Positions 16,244 through 25,228 of a DNA stretch of 64,000 nt are shown one piece after another (within the stretch, counting starts at the first letter, position 1; each line of letters begins with the position of its first letter). Source of the stretch: DASWIG01 sp965371445 (GTDB lineage Bacteria > Acidobacteriota > Thermoanaerobaculia > Multivoradales > J023). Where the stretch lies: contig CBDUYN010000034.1 in the NCBI GenBank assembly GCA_965371445.1, positions 1 through 64,000 of the forward strand. Direction: 5' to 3'. The position numbers were made by a program, and so were the translations under genes. The notes beneath the pieces were generated by a model, which was not told the DNA's origin, did not search any database, and worked only from the letters and a program-made list of their open reading frames with translations.

Positions 16244-18148
16244 TCAGGCTTCAAGATAGGAAAGGGCTCTCTGGGCGACGATGGGTACGGGATCGGCGGC
16301 GAGGCGGGCCAGTGCCGCCAGGTTCTCAGGTCTTGAAAAGCGTCCCAGGACCTCGGCGCAGGACAGCCGTACATACCAGTCGCTGTGGGTCGTAGCGTTG
16401 CGAAAGATCTCGTCGTCGTCGCCGGTGGCGCAGCGCGACAGGGCTCGATAGGCCATCCGCTGGCGCTGCGGGATGTCCGAGCGGGTCGCATCGCGTAACG
16501 CGGCGCGCGCCTCGGGTCCGCCGATCCGGCCGAGGCTTTCGAGGATCAGGGGCTCGAGCGGAGACTCCTGAGGCTCCAGGAGGCTCACGAGAAGCGGTAC
16601 GCTGTCACGGTCCCCGAGCTCGCCGAGGGTCCGAATCAGGTAGGGCTCGCCCTTTTTTTCCACCAGCCGCCGGAAGCTCGGTGCAAGCTCGCGGACCCCG
16701 GCACGCGAAGCGTATTCCGCGGCCACCGGGCCAAAAGTCTCGGGTTCCTCTTCGAGCCACCTCTCCCAGGGCAGGTCGCGCAGCACCTCTTCGTGGTCGA
16801 GGAGCTCGCCCAGGGCTCGAACGCGTTCGGGGTGCGCGAGCTCGGCCAGCTGCTCCTCGATCTCCACCGGTGAGTCCCCGAGGAGGGCTCTCAGCACCAC
16901 CAGCGTCGGCTCGTCGACCTCGCCGGCCTGGGTAAGCTCCTTGCGCAAAATCTGGCGGTGGCTGCGCAGGAGCGGATGGACGGTCGAACGCTGCTCTTCA
17001 GGCAACCGCAGATAAAAGCCCAGGAGCGCCGTTCCGATCTCCGGAGAGCGGAGCTTCTCCAGGGCCCGCAGCATCGGCTCGTATTGCTCCTGCATCGTGG
17101 GTCGCGACAGCGCCTTGACGACCTCGGAAGAGGGCGTCGCCTTCGGATAGCGCGCGGCGAGGAGGAACCCCCAGGTGCGCTGGACGTCCGATTGCCCGAT
17201 CAGATAGCCGATCAGGTCCTTGCGGTTGTGCAGGCACGCCGGCAGCACCGTCGTCTCGCTATGGGTGCCGGCGATGATCCGCAGCGCCTTCTGGTCCTCC
17301 TCCCCCGGACCGAGAGCGAGCAGAGACCGTGCCGCCGCCTCGCGATTGGCTTCCTGATCGTCAGCGAGGCGATTGGCGAGCGCCGGGTGCAGGCCCTCGA
17401 TCGACGTCGGATGGCGGGGAAGCCCCTCCAAGACGTGGGCCAGGAGCCCGAGGATCGTCTCCGTGTCGACCTCGTTCTGGAATCGCAGCCAGTGTTGCGC
17501 CAGCGCCTTGAACGCGTTGGTGCCGCCGATCCTGGCCAGGGCCTCGGCGGCGATCGGGCCCGCCATGAAGTCGGTCAGGAGACGCTTCAGGTGCGGCACG
17601 GCGACCGGCGAGCGAAGGTTGCCCAGGGCCTGGACCGAGGCCATCTGGACCCAGGAATCGGCCTCGAGGAAACCGAGCAGATCCGGGATCGCCCGCGCGT
17701 CGCCGATCTGGCCGATGGCGACGATCGCCTCCTGCACGACGTTGGGCTCCGGGTGATGGAGCGTCGAGCGCAAGGGCTCCAGCCCGCGAGGGTCCCGCAG
17801 GTGGGTCAAGACGATGACGGCCTGTAGGACGATGTCGGAGTCGTCGTCTTTCAAGAGCTGCAGCGTCAGGTTGAACCCCCGGTTGCCCCGCATCTTGAGC
17901 ATCTCCAGGCCGGCGTTTCTCAGCACGTCGTCGGCGCCGGATCGGAGGTAGTCCTTGAGGCGTTCGTCGGGGATCGTCGCGGCACCCATCCGCAAGGCGC
18001 GGCTGCGGATGCCGGGGCTGGGGTTGCGGATCAATCTTTCGATCGCTTCGATCCGCTCTTCCTTGGGCATCGAGGGTAGGTTGTCGAGCAATTCGATGCA
18101 CTCCTGCCAGGTGGTCTCGAAGGGTTGTGGTGCTCCGTTCATCGGCAT
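16244..18148 (-). CDS. HEAT-repeat protein of the chemosensory operon
   Basis: Protein of 634 residues built from many HEAT/PBS-lyase-like helical repeats, for example DDVLRNAGLEMLKMRGN, NVVQEAIVAIGQIGDARAIP and SWVQMASVQALGNLRSPVAVP, with others toward the C-terminus. No catalytic motif, signal peptide or membrane segment. The start has GAGG eight bases upstream. HEAT proteins occur in some alternative (non-flagellar) chemosensory clusters as scaffolds. A role linking CheA, the receptor or an output to the array is inferred from its place between the receptor gene and cheR. Confidence 0.8.
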   Translation of the reverse strand: MPMNGAPQPFETTWQECIELLDNLPSMPKEERIEAIERLIRNPSPGIRSRALRMGAATIPDERLKDYLRSGADDVLRNAGLEMLKMRGNRGFNLTLQLLKDDDSDIVLQAVIVLTHLRDPRGLEPLRSTLHHPEPNVVQEAIVAIGQIGDARAIPDLLGFLEADSWVQMASVQALGNLRSPVAVPHLKRLLTDFMAGPIAAEALARIGGTNAFKALAQHWLRFQNEVDTETILGLLAHVLEGLPRHPTSIEGLHPALANRLADDQEANREAAARSLLALGPGEEDQKALRIIAGTHSETTVLPACLHNRKDLIGYLIGQSDVQRTWGFLLAARYPKATPSSEVVKALSRPTMQEQYEPMLRALEKLRSPEIGTALLGFYLRLPEEQRSTVHPLLRSHRQILRKELTQAGEVDEPTLVVLRALLGDSPVEIEEQLAELAHPERVRALGELLDHEEVLRDLPWERWLEEEPETFGPVAAEYASRAGVRELAPSFRRLVEKKGEPYLIRTLGELGDRDSVPLLVSLLEPQESPLEPLILESLGRIGGPEARAALRDATRSDIPQRQRMAYRALSRCATGDDDEIFRNATTHSDWYVRLSCAEVLGRFSRPENLAALARLAADPVPIVAQRALSYLEA

Positions 18149-18323
18149 CGGCTTATCCTCGCGGCTCTCTCGGGCCTTGAGCCCGTCTCTGGGACGGCCC
18201 GAATGTCACGAGCCCCTTTCCCAAGGCACCGGAAGCCCATACCCCCGGTCTCGGCCAAGTCGTGCCCCACGAACGGGCACGCCGATTGATCCTCGTTCGT
18301 ACCCGAGACCCGCTCTCGCGACC

Positions 18324-20366
18324 CTACTCCTCATGCTCAACGGCCGGAGACTCCTCTCCGCCTTCCTCTGCCTCGTCTTCGAGGGTGAAGACTTCCGCCA
18401 CGCTCAGCAGACGTTCCGATTCCTGAGTCAGGTTCTGGGTATTGGTAGACAGCTGCTCGGCAGCCGCCAGGTTCTGCTGCGCGATCTGGGCGATGCGCTC
18501 GACCGCCTTGACCACCAGGTCCCCGCCTTGTTTCTGCTCGCGGCTCGCGTCGGCGACCTGCTGGGTCATGCGGTTCATGACCTCGACCGCCTTCATCATG
18601 TCGCGGGCACCGTTGGCCTGTTCCTTGGCCGCGGCGGCGAGCTGCCGGGTGACGTTTTGCATGTGGGTCGTCGTCGAGAGGATCTGCGCCGCCCCGCCGC
18701 TTTGTTCCTGGGTGGCACCGTAGACCTCGCCGACGAGCTCCGAGGTGCGCGTCACCAAGCCCACGATCTGCGCCAGGATGTCACGCGTCAGCTCGATCGC
18801 ATCGCCGGTGTTTTGCTGGACGTTCTCGACCACGGCGGCGATCTCGCGCGTCGAGGTCACCGAGCGTTCGGCCAGGCGTTTGACCTCCTCGGCGACGACG
18901 GCGAAGCCGCGGCCGGCGTCGCCGGCATGCGCCGCCTCGATGGCGGCATTCAGAGCCAGGAGGTTCGTCTGATCGGCGATGTCCTCGATGAGGCCGACGA
19001 TCTTGCCGATGTCTTTCGTAGCGGTCCCGATGTTCGAGATCGTAAGCGAGAGCTCGTCGCCGCGGGTGCCGGCGATCTCCGCCGCCTCGCGCGACACGTC
19101 GTCGACCACCCGTACCTTGGCCTCGATCGACTGGATCGAGGCCGCCATCTCTTCGATGGTCGAGGAGGTCTCGTCGACCGAGGTCAGGAGGTTCGTCGAG
19201 TTCTTGGCCACCTCTTCGATCGAGGCGCCCATCTCCTGGATCGAAGAGGAGGTCTCGTCGACGTTGACGGCGAGCGCCTGGGAGGACTTCGCGACGCTGT
19301 CGATCTGGGCCGCGATCTCGACCATCGTCGAGAGGGTCTCCTCGGCGGAGGCCGACTGGTTCTCGGCGCCGGTCGTGATCTGCGAGGAGGAGGCCGAGAT
19401 CTCGGCCGCCGACTGGGCGACCTGGTTGGAGGCCAGCTTCACGCGGCCGATCATCTCCCGGAGGTTCTCCGACATGTCTTTCAAGGCACGGCCGAAGAGG
19501 TCCTCGTCCGAGCGGGGATCGATCCGCGCCCTCAAGTCGCCGGTCGCCATCTCGTAGAGCGCCGTCGCCATTGAACGCAGGTAGTCGAGCATCGACTGCA
19601 TCGAGCGCAGGAGCTGTCCGATCTCGTCCTCGCGCTCGGCCTCGGACCCCACGGTCGTCTCCATGTTGCCGTTGGAGATCTGGTCGGCCACCTCGACCGC
19701 CTTCAGGATCGGACCGCGGACCGAGACAAAGACACCCAGGCCCAGGAGGCTCAGGATCAGCATGGCGGCGACGCTGATGACGGGGGTGAGGATGTTGGCG
19801 CGACTCTGGCGCTCCTGCATGGAGTCGAGCTGGCTGTCGAGCTTCGTTTTGCTCTCCTCGCCGAGCGCGATGACGGCTTCGGTCAGCTGGCGGATGCGAT
19901 CGAACATCTGCCCCTGCAGAGCGAGGTCCTCCTGAGCGACTTCCTCCTCGAGGGCGTCGCGGATATTCGCTTCGGCGTAGCGCCGGGCGACTTCGTAGTA
20001 GGCTTCGAAGTCGCTCTTGATTTGCTGGGTCTTGGCCGCTTCGAAGGCGCTGTTCCCGGCGATACTGTCCAGCAGCGCCAGGATCTCGTCCCGGTCGAGC
20101 TCGGAACCGGCCAACATCTCGAGGTCCTGCTCGTTGGCAGCGTCCAGGAAAGACCGCGTGACGGCATCGATCTTCTCGCGGATGTCCCGGATGCTGTTGA
20201 CTCCGGGGACGAAGTCGTCCTTGATCTGACCGGCGAGGGTGCGGACCTCGTTGCCGAGCGTCAGGTTGATGACGAGCACGGCGACGAAGCCCAGCAAGGC
20301 CACCGCAGGCCCCAGGATGATCTTCAAGATCAGGCTCCAGTTGTCGAATCTCAATTTGCTTGCCAT
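18324..20366 (-). CDS. Methyl-accepting chemotaxis protein
   Basis: Receptor of 680 residues starting at MASKLRFDN; upstream in-frame codons lie before the GAGGG box. TM1 is about residues 12-34, a helical extracytoplasmic sensor of about 155 residues follows, TM2 is about 191-215, then HAMP (216-270). A long coiled-coil signalling domain carries the hairpin tip at about 459-497 (IEDIADQTNLLALNAAIEAA and AGRGFAVVAEEVKRLAERS). The acidic C-terminus lacks an NWETF-type CheR tether. The sensor resembles four-helix-bundle domains. Upstream in the operon lies a small periplasmic binding-like protein that could deliver a ligand (inference). Confidence 0.93.
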   Translation of the reverse strand: MASKLRFDNWSLILKIILGPAVALLGFVAVLVINLTLGNEVRTLAGQIKDDFVPGVNSIRDIREKIDAVTRSFLDAANEQDLEMLAGSELDRDEILALLDSIAGNSAFEAAKTQQIKSDFEAYYEVARRYAEANIRDALEEEVAQEDLALQGQMFDRIRQLTEAVIALGEESKTKLDSQLDSMQERQSRANILTPVISVAAMLILSLLGLGVFVSVRGPILKAVEVADQISNGNMETTVGSEAEREDEIGQLLRSMQSMLDYLRSMATALYEMATGDLRARIDPRSDEDLFGRALKDMSENLREMIGRVKLASNQVAQSAAEISASSSQITTGAENQSASAEETLSTMVEIAAQIDSVAKSSQALAVNVDETSSSIQEMGASIEEVAKNSTNLLTSVDETSSTIEEMAASIQSIEAKVRVVDDVSREAAEIAGTRGDELSLTISNIGTATKDIGKIVGLIEDIADQTNLLALNAAIEAAHAGDAGRGFAVVAEEVKRLAERSVTSTREIAAVVENVQQNTGDAIELTRDILAQIVGLVTRTSELVGEVYGATQEQSGGAAQILSTTTHMQNVTRQLAAAAKEQANGARDMMKAVEVMNRMTQQVADASREQKQGGDLVVKAVERIAQIAQQNLAAAEQLSTNTQNLTQESERLLSVAEVFTLEDEAEEGGEESPAVEHEE

Positions 20367-20458
20367 GTGAAATCCCTCAAGCCTTGCGACATGCCGCCGG
20401 AAAGAAGCCCCGGAAATCGGCCGTTGATCGGTCACGGTAGGTCACCAACCTTGTCTCC

Positions 20459-20923
20459 TTACTTTTCCTTCTCGACGATCTTGAGCTCCTTGACACCCTC
20501 GACGAGCTCTGTTGCCGACGAGACGTAGCCGATCGCCCCACGGTTCGCCTTCACGAACTCCAGGACCTCGGCGTCGCTCGAGAGCTCGCGAGGCGGCACG
20601 TCGCGTCCGGAGAAGATCATCCGCTGCCAGTACTTCATGATGGCCGAGACGTCCTTTTTGTGCACGCCCTTGGTGAAAGCATCGCGGACCGCGGAATCCA
20701 CCTGGTTCACAGGGACGACGAGCTCGCCGTCCTCCCAACGCTTCCACTTCTTTAAGAACATCCTTTCCACCGTCTTCGGCTCCAAAGTCGTCGTGGGGTT
20801 GTCTTGATGGATGACGACCTTGAAGCCGGGGTCCTCGGCCGATGGAGCGCTCTCCTGGGCCGACACGCCCGACCCAAGAAAGAGAAAGAGGAGTACCCAG
20901 AGGGCGATCGTTGATATCTTCAT
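20459..20923 (-). CDS. Small exported phosphate-binding-like (PBP fold) protein
   Basis: Protein of 154 residues with a signal peptide (STIALWVLLFLFLGSGVSA). The mature part (VVIHQDNPTTTLEPKTVERMFLKKWKRW, read as two adjoining motifs; SAIMKYWQRMIFSGRDVPP; VKANRGAIGYVSS) matches the short phosphate ABC-transporter substrate-binding-like family, which covers roughly one lobe of PstS. No transport genes are nearby. Its location between cheW and the receptor gene suggests a sensory accessory role, for instance presenting a ligand to the receptor's periplasmic domain. Start chosen by the signal peptide. Confidence 0.72.
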   Translation of the reverse strand: MKISTIALWVLLFLFLGSGVSAQESAPSAEDPGFKVVIHQDNPTTTLEPKTVERMFLKKWKRWEDGELVVPVNQVDSAVRDAFTKGVHKKDVSAIMKYWQRMIFSGRDVPPRELSSDAEVLEFVKANRGAIGYVSSATELVEGVKELKIVEKEK

Positions 20924-21051
20924 TGGTCTCGGGCAGTCATGTAGAGGACGACGCCTGGCGTTGCGCGGCCGGCCGTTTGTCCTTGGGTGGACGATTCTCG
21001 TGGCTCTCGTCGGGACAGCGCTTCGAGGGCGCCATGCTGCTGCTTGGCCGC

Positions 21052-21945
21052 TCATGGCGCAGTCCCTTCGGACGGCGGAGCCGCTGCGGCGTCGCCGAGG
21101 AGCGCGGCGGGCGCCACCGGCGCGTCTCGGATCACGAGGGCCCGGTCCACGTCGAGCAGCAGGATCAGCCCCTGCTCGACGTGGTAGACCCCGGAGATGT
21201 AGTCCGACTGAACCGTCATCACGTCCTCCGGCGGCGGTTGGATGCGATCGACGTCGAGGTGCAAGACCTGATGGACGGCATCCACCAGGAGCCCGAGGAG
21301 ACGGCCGCGGGAGCTGACGACGATGATGCGGCTCATGCGGGTCAGCTCGCCCTCCGGAAGCTCGAGGCGAATTCGCAGGTCGAGGACCGGGATGACACGC
21401 CCGCGCAGGTTCGTGACGCCACGGATCGGGTACGGCGCATGAGGAACACGTGTGATCGAGGAGATGCGCAGGATCTCGCGGACCGGGGACACGGGCAGCG
21501 CGAACGTCTCGCTGGCGAGGGACAGGGTCACCCAAGTCTCCCGGCGCACTTTCTTCGCCTGCTCCTCAACCTGCCCCGCGCTCAGGCTGTCGGCAAAGGC
21601 GAAGACCCGCTCCGGGTCGGTGTTCGACACTTGCGCCGCGGCTTTTTCAGCCGCCTCGACGGCTGCGGATGGCACCGACGCCTCGCCTTCGCTCGCCTTC
21701 GGCGTTTCGCGAGCGGACTTCGCCGGAGGACGCTTTTCCGGCGAGCCGGCGGCTGGCGAACCGGCGGCCGGCGCCTGGCGGCCTTTCAGGAGGTCTGCGG
21801 CAAAGCCGAAAGCGGGCAGTGAAGGTTTTTTCTTGGCCGCAGGGGTCGACTTGGCCGCTGTGCCCTCGCTCGCGGATGGCCGCCCCGCTGAGGCCTCTCC
21901 GGCCTTTCCTGCGTTTCTTTTTCCGCCGCCTTTCTTGCTGCTCAT
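21052..21945 (-). CDS. cheW: CheW-like adaptor with long disordered N-terminal extension
   Basis: Protein of 297 residues. Residues about 1-120 are low-complexity, rich in Lys, Ala, Pro, Ser and Gly (PAAGSPAAGSPE lies in a duplicated 15-base unit). Residues about 135-275 are a CheW domain: TWVTLSLASETFALPVSPVR, RGVTNLRGRVIPVLDLR and GVYHVEQGLILLLDVDRAL. CheW links CheA to receptors. The start overlaps the cheA stop (ATGA). The long tail is unusual for CheW and may bind another partner or act as a tether. Confidence 0.9.
   Translation of the reverse strand: MSSKKGGGKRNAGKAGEASAGRPSASEGTAAKSTPAAKKKPSLPAFGFAADLLKGRQAPAAGSPAAGSPEKRPPAKSARETPKASEGEASVPSAAVEAAEKAAAQVSNTDPERVFAFADSLSAGQVEEQAKKVRRETWVTLSLASETFALPVSPVREILRISSITRVPHAPYPIRGVTNLRGRVIPVLDLRIRLELPEGELTRMSRIIVVSSRGRLLGLLVDAVHQVLHLDVDRIQPPPEDVMTVQSDYISGVYHVEQGLILLLDVDRALVIRDAPVAPAALLGDAAAAPPSEGTAP
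21740..21769. repeat. 15-base in-frame tandem duplication in cheW
   Basis: Two adjacent 15-base units (21740-21754 and 21755-21769) differ at two positions. They add five codons (Ala-Ala-Gly-Ser-Pro) to the disordered part of CheW. Similar exact 15-base duplications occur in three other genes of this window. Confidence 0.7.
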
Positions 21946-23591
21946 CCAGCTTTCCCTCGACTGTCGCGATCCGCCGCCGAAGCCTCCATGCCCTTCCCGG
22001 CACTGAGGAAGGGCGGGATGGTCACCAGGGCGTTGGGGTCGAGGATCATCACGACACGGCCGTCCCCGAGAATCGTGGAACCCGAGACGCCGGTCGGTTG
22101 TCCGACGATGCTGTCCAAGCCCTTGAAGACGATATCACGAATGCCGACGATGTCGTCGATTGCGAGGCCCCGGCAGCGGCCGTGGACGTTGATGATGATC
22201 GCGTAGCCTTGCTCGCGGACCCCGGCGGCGGTGCCAAAGGCCAGCCCGACGTCGAGAAGCGGGACCAGCTGACCGCGCCAGGAGACGACGCGGGCGTGGT
22301 TGACCTCGTGGTGCTCGTGGCTTTCCAGGCGCTTCAACTCGGTGATCGCGTTGAGCGGCAGGGCGTACCCTTCGCCGTCGACGGTGACGAGCAGCGAGCG
22401 CAAGATCGATGTCGTCAACGGCAGCCGCAGAGTGAAGCGCGATCCGACGCCGCGCTCGGAATGGACCTCGATGCGGCCGCCGTGACGGTCGACGCCGCGC
22501 TTGACGGCCGACATGCCGACGCCGCGCCCGGCACCGAGATCGGCGTCCTCGCGGGTCGAGATTCCGTCGGCGAAGATCAGGTCGTACTCCGAGCCCGCCG
22601 CGTCGAGCTCGGCGCCGAGCTGGGTAGCCTTGGCACGCAGTCTCTCGAGGTCGATGCCGGCGCCGTCGTCGGCGACTTCGATGCGCACCTCTCCGGCCTC
22701 CAGGACGGCGGAGACCTGCACCTGGCCGGTTTCCGACTTGCCAAGCCGCCGGCGCTCCTGCAACGGCTCGATGCCATGATTGACCGAGTTGCGCACCAAA
22801 TGCCCAAGGACCTCGCTCGCCACCTCCAGGAGCCCCTTGTCGATCGGCGTCTCGCCGCCGCGGATCGCGAGGTCGACTTTCTTGCGCTCGCGAGCCGACT
22901 CGTCGTGGATGATGCGGCCGAGCGAACGGAAGAGACTCTGCAGAGGGACCATGCCGAGCTCGGTCACCTGCTCTTGCAAGACGTTCAGGGTCTTCTCCAG
23001 GGCCTGCTGCGCCGAGTCGACCTCGTCCCAGGCCTCGATCGAGCGGGCGACGAGATCCTCCATCTCCTCCGGAGGCTCACGCATCAGCTCGAAGCCGCGG
23101 CCGACCGCGTCGGCGAGCCGGTTGCGGAAAATCAGCGATTCGGCCTGGTACTCGACCATCTGGTCGATCTTCGTGAACGGCACCCGGACACTCGTCGCCA
23201 CGACTTCGGTGGGTGCCAACGGCACGGCCTCCGGCTCGGCCGACGCCTCTTGCGCCCCCGGCGCGGCGCTCTCGGGCGCGCGGATCGACTCCATCATGGA
23301 GCGCATCGTGTCGAGGCCGCTTAGAATGTCGTCCAGGTGAGGAGCCTCCAGATCGAGCGACTCGACCTCGTCCTCCAGCAGGTGGGCCAGTTGCTGGAGG
23401 TCGGTAAAGCCCATCATGCCTGAGTTGCCCTTCAAGGTGTGCAGCTCCCGCTTGACCTGAGCCATCGACGCTTGACGCGATTCGGAATCCGCGGAGGCTA
23501 TCCGGAGCATCAACGTCTCCACCTCGTCGGCCCGTTCCCGGGCCTCGAGGAGGAATTCCTCTAGCAGCTCTTGAAATCCAGAATCCATCAT
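21942..23591 (-). CDS. cheA: Chemotaxis histidine kinase CheA
   Basis: Kinase of 549 residues counted from the ATG at 23591. The Hpt domain (1-110) has phospho-acceptor His51 in ELHTLKGNSG. Then come an Ala/Pro/Glu-rich linker, a dimerisation region (about 137-205), HATPase (about 205-395; LVRNSVNHGIEP, VADDGAGIDLERL, GRGVGMSAVKRGV) and a CheW-like domain (396-540). There is no separate P2 CheY-binding domain, so it is shorter than E. coli CheA. The frame is open further upstream, but a TTGCCT/TACCCT promoter ends 9 bases before this ATG. First gene of the operon; no CheY lies inside it, but a lone receiver gene is divergent at 23981. Confidence 0.95.
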   Translation of the reverse strand: MMDSGFQELLEEFLLEARERADEVETLMLRIASADSESRQASMAQVKRELHTLKGNSGMMGFTDLQQLAHLLEDEVESLDLEAPHLDDILSGLDTMRSMMESIRAPESAAPGAQEASAEPEAVPLAPTEVVATSVRVPFTKIDQMVEYQAESLIFRNRLADAVGRGFELMREPPEEMEDLVARSIEAWDEVDSAQQALEKTLNVLQEQVTELGMVPLQSLFRSLGRIIHDESARERKKVDLAIRGGETPIDKGLLEVASEVLGHLVRNSVNHGIEPLQERRRLGKSETGQVQVSAVLEAGEVRIEVADDGAGIDLERLRAKATQLGAELDAAGSEYDLIFADGISTREDADLGAGRGVGMSAVKRGVDRHGGRIEVHSERGVGSRFTLRLPLTTSILRSLLVTVDGEGYALPLNAITELKRLESHEHHEVNHARVVSWRGQLVPLLDVGLAFGTAAGVREQGYAIIINVHGRCRGLAIDDIVGIRDIVFKGLDSIVGQPTGVSGSTILGDGRVVMILDPNALVTIPPFLSAGKGMEASAADRDSRGKAG

Positions 23592-23980
23592 GGCGTAGAT
23601 AGGGTACAATACGTGGATCCGCAGGCAAGCCTCGTCGGGAAGACGGGGTCGTGTCAAGCGGGAGAAAGCCAGCCACGGAGCGGCCAGCGGCGGCTCCGGC
23701 GGTGGCCGCGGGCAACTTTGGGCGCCCTCACGGACACCGGGAGGAGGCTCCGCTGGCGGCCAGGGACTTTGCGTTGCTTGCACAGCCAGCAGCGCATGGG
23801 CTAGTGTAGGGGCTGGTGTACCGGCACCGAGGACTGGAGCGTTCAGGACACCCTGCCGGGCCAGCGGGCCGGTGCCGATCCTCCCTCCCGGAGGACGACG
23901 GAAGGCCACGAGGAGCGCTCGCAGCCCGGCCGGCGGCCATCAGAGGGCAGGGACGGAACCAGGCAATAGGAGGACGTTGA
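23592..23980. other. Divergent intergenic region between cheA and the receiver gene
   Basis: About 390 bases with no convincing gene. It should hold promoters for both directions. Toward cheA there is the candidate at 23601-23628. Toward the receiver gene, TTGCAC (23778-23783) and TAGTGT (23802-23807) at 18-base spacing are a weak candidate that would give a leader of roughly 165 bases. An AGGAGG box sits just before 23981. Confidence 0.4.
23601..23628 (-). promoter_or_regulatory. Candidate promoter of the cheA operon
   Basis: On the minus strand TTGCCT (23628-23623) and TACCCT (23606-23601) are 16 bases apart. The -10 box ends 9 bases before the cheA ATG, again leaving almost no leader, and no Shine-Dalgarno sequence is visible. 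Confidence 0.4.
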
Positions 23981-24340
23981 GTGCAACCGCGGAAGATTCT
24001 GGTCACAGATGATTCGAAGCTGATCCACAAGATGTTCGAGGTTCTCCTGCGGCAGTACAACCTGGTCCACGCCCACGACGGCCTGGAAGCTCTGCAGGCC
24101 CTCGGCAACCACGCGGACATCGACCTGATCCTCCTCGACATCAACATGCCGAGGATGAGCGGGCTGGAGTTCCTCAGCCAGATCAAGAGCGACGCGGTTT
24201 TCAAGGACATCCCCGTCGTCATCATCAGCACCGAGGGGAAGGAGGAAGACACCATCCGAGGCCTCGAAGCAGGGGCGGCGGCCTACATCAAGAAGCCCTT
24301 CGGTAACCAGGAGCTGTTGGAAGTGATCCAGCGTCTGTAG
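23981..24340 (+). CDS. Single-domain response regulator (CheY-like)
   Basis: Receiver of 119 residues with no output domain. Acidic pair in ILVTDDSKL, phospho-Asp in LILLDINMPRMSG, Thr/Ser in VIISTEGKE and Lys in AYIKKPFG, all in the expected order. GTG start with an AGGAGG box. It heads a plus-strand gene set (receiver, GAF protein, DUF4388 protein) divergent from cheA and is the likely phosphorylation partner of this CheA, since the operon lacks its own CheY. Confidence 0.92.
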   Translation: MQPRKILVTDDSKLIHKMFEVLLRQYNLVHAHDGLEALQALGNHADIDLILLDINMPRMSGLEFLSQIKSDAVFKDIPVVIISTEGKEEDTIRGLEAGAAAYIKKPFGNQELLEVIQRL

Positions 24341-24356
24341 GATTCGGATCGAGGCG

Positions 24357-25160
24357 ATGGAGAAAGCGGCAGCAGAGGCGACGGCAGTCCCCGCCGGAAA
24401 GGTGATCTCGGAGCTGAGCTCGACCCTGGAGAGGGCTCGCCAGCTCGTGAAGGACCTCTCCGAGGGGCTCGCGGCGGCCGGCGATCCGGCGGCCGGCGAT
24501 CCGGCGGCCGGCGATCCGGCGAGCGGCGGTGCGGCCGCAGCGCCCGAGAAAGAACGCGTCGGCGAGCTCGAGCGTGAGCTCGAAGCGATCGATCGCGACC
24601 GTGAGGACTTGACAACCCGGCTCGTGGAGGCCGAGAACCAGCTCAGCCGGCTGATGGGCCTTTACGTGGCCACCTTCCAGTTGCACGCCACGCTCGATCC
24701 CACGGAAGTCCAGGCCACGATCGCCGAGATCGCGGTCGACCTACTGGGGGCGGAGCGCTTCATGCTCCTGTTGCGCGAGGAGGAGACGAACGACTGCGAG
24801 GTGGCGCTCCACCGCGGGCTGGAAGACGAGATCAGCGGCCTCTATGCCAACAACCGCTACGAGGGCGGCGACCCGCTGGTCGACGCCGCCCTGGAGGACG
24901 GCGTGCTGCGGATGGGGCCCGAGGAATTCTCGGAAGTCGTCGCGGCGGTCCCCCTCCGCGTCCAGGATGCGATCGTCGGGGTGCTCGTGATCACCAAGCT
25001 TTTTGACCACAAGGCGATCCTGCGGACCGAGGACCGGGATCTCCTGGACCTGCTGGCGGCCCACGCGGCCTCGGCGCTCTTCGCCGCCAGGGTCTACTCC
25101 AACACCGACCGGAAGCTCCGCACTCTGGAAAGCCTGGTGCAACTGGTGCGCGGAACTTGA
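24357..25160 (+). CDS. GAF-domain signalling protein with coiled-coil N-terminus
   Basis: Protein of 267 residues. The N-terminal half has a coiled coil interrupted by a repeated AAGDP segment (three exact 15-base units) and a charged helix (RVGELERELEAIDRDREDL). The C-terminal half (about 105-250) is a GAF domain: ATLDPTEVQATIAEIAVDLL and AAVPLRVQDAIVGVLVITKL, ending in a helix. No output domain. It starts 16 bases after the receiver gene and is probably co-transcribed, acting as a small-molecule or protein-interaction module in the chemosensory network (inference). Confidence 0.8.
   Translation: MEKAAAEATAVPAGKVISELSSTLERARQLVKDLSEGLAAAGDPAAGDPAAGDPASGGAAAAPEKERVGELERELEAIDRDREDLTTRLVEAENQLSRLMGLYVATFQLHATLDPTEVQATIAEIAVDLLGAERFMLLLREEETNDCEVALHRGLEDEISGLYANNRYEGGDPLVDAALEDGVLRMGPEEFSEVVAAVPLRVQDAIVGVLVITKLFDHKAILRTEDRDLLDLLAAHAASALFAARVYSNTDRKLRTLESLVQLVRGT
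24474..24518. repeat. Three exact 15-base tandem units in the GAF gene
   Basis: The unit gcggccggcgatccg occurs three times without a gap or mismatch (24474-24488, 24489-24503, 24504-24518). It encodes the AAGDP repeat between two helices, so copy-number change keeps the frame. Confidence 0.9.
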
Positions 25161-25228
25161 CGAGAATGACCGCCCGGCCCCCAGTGAGGACGCCGGGCGC
25201 TATGAGTCGAACGGGATAGGGCGCAGCG

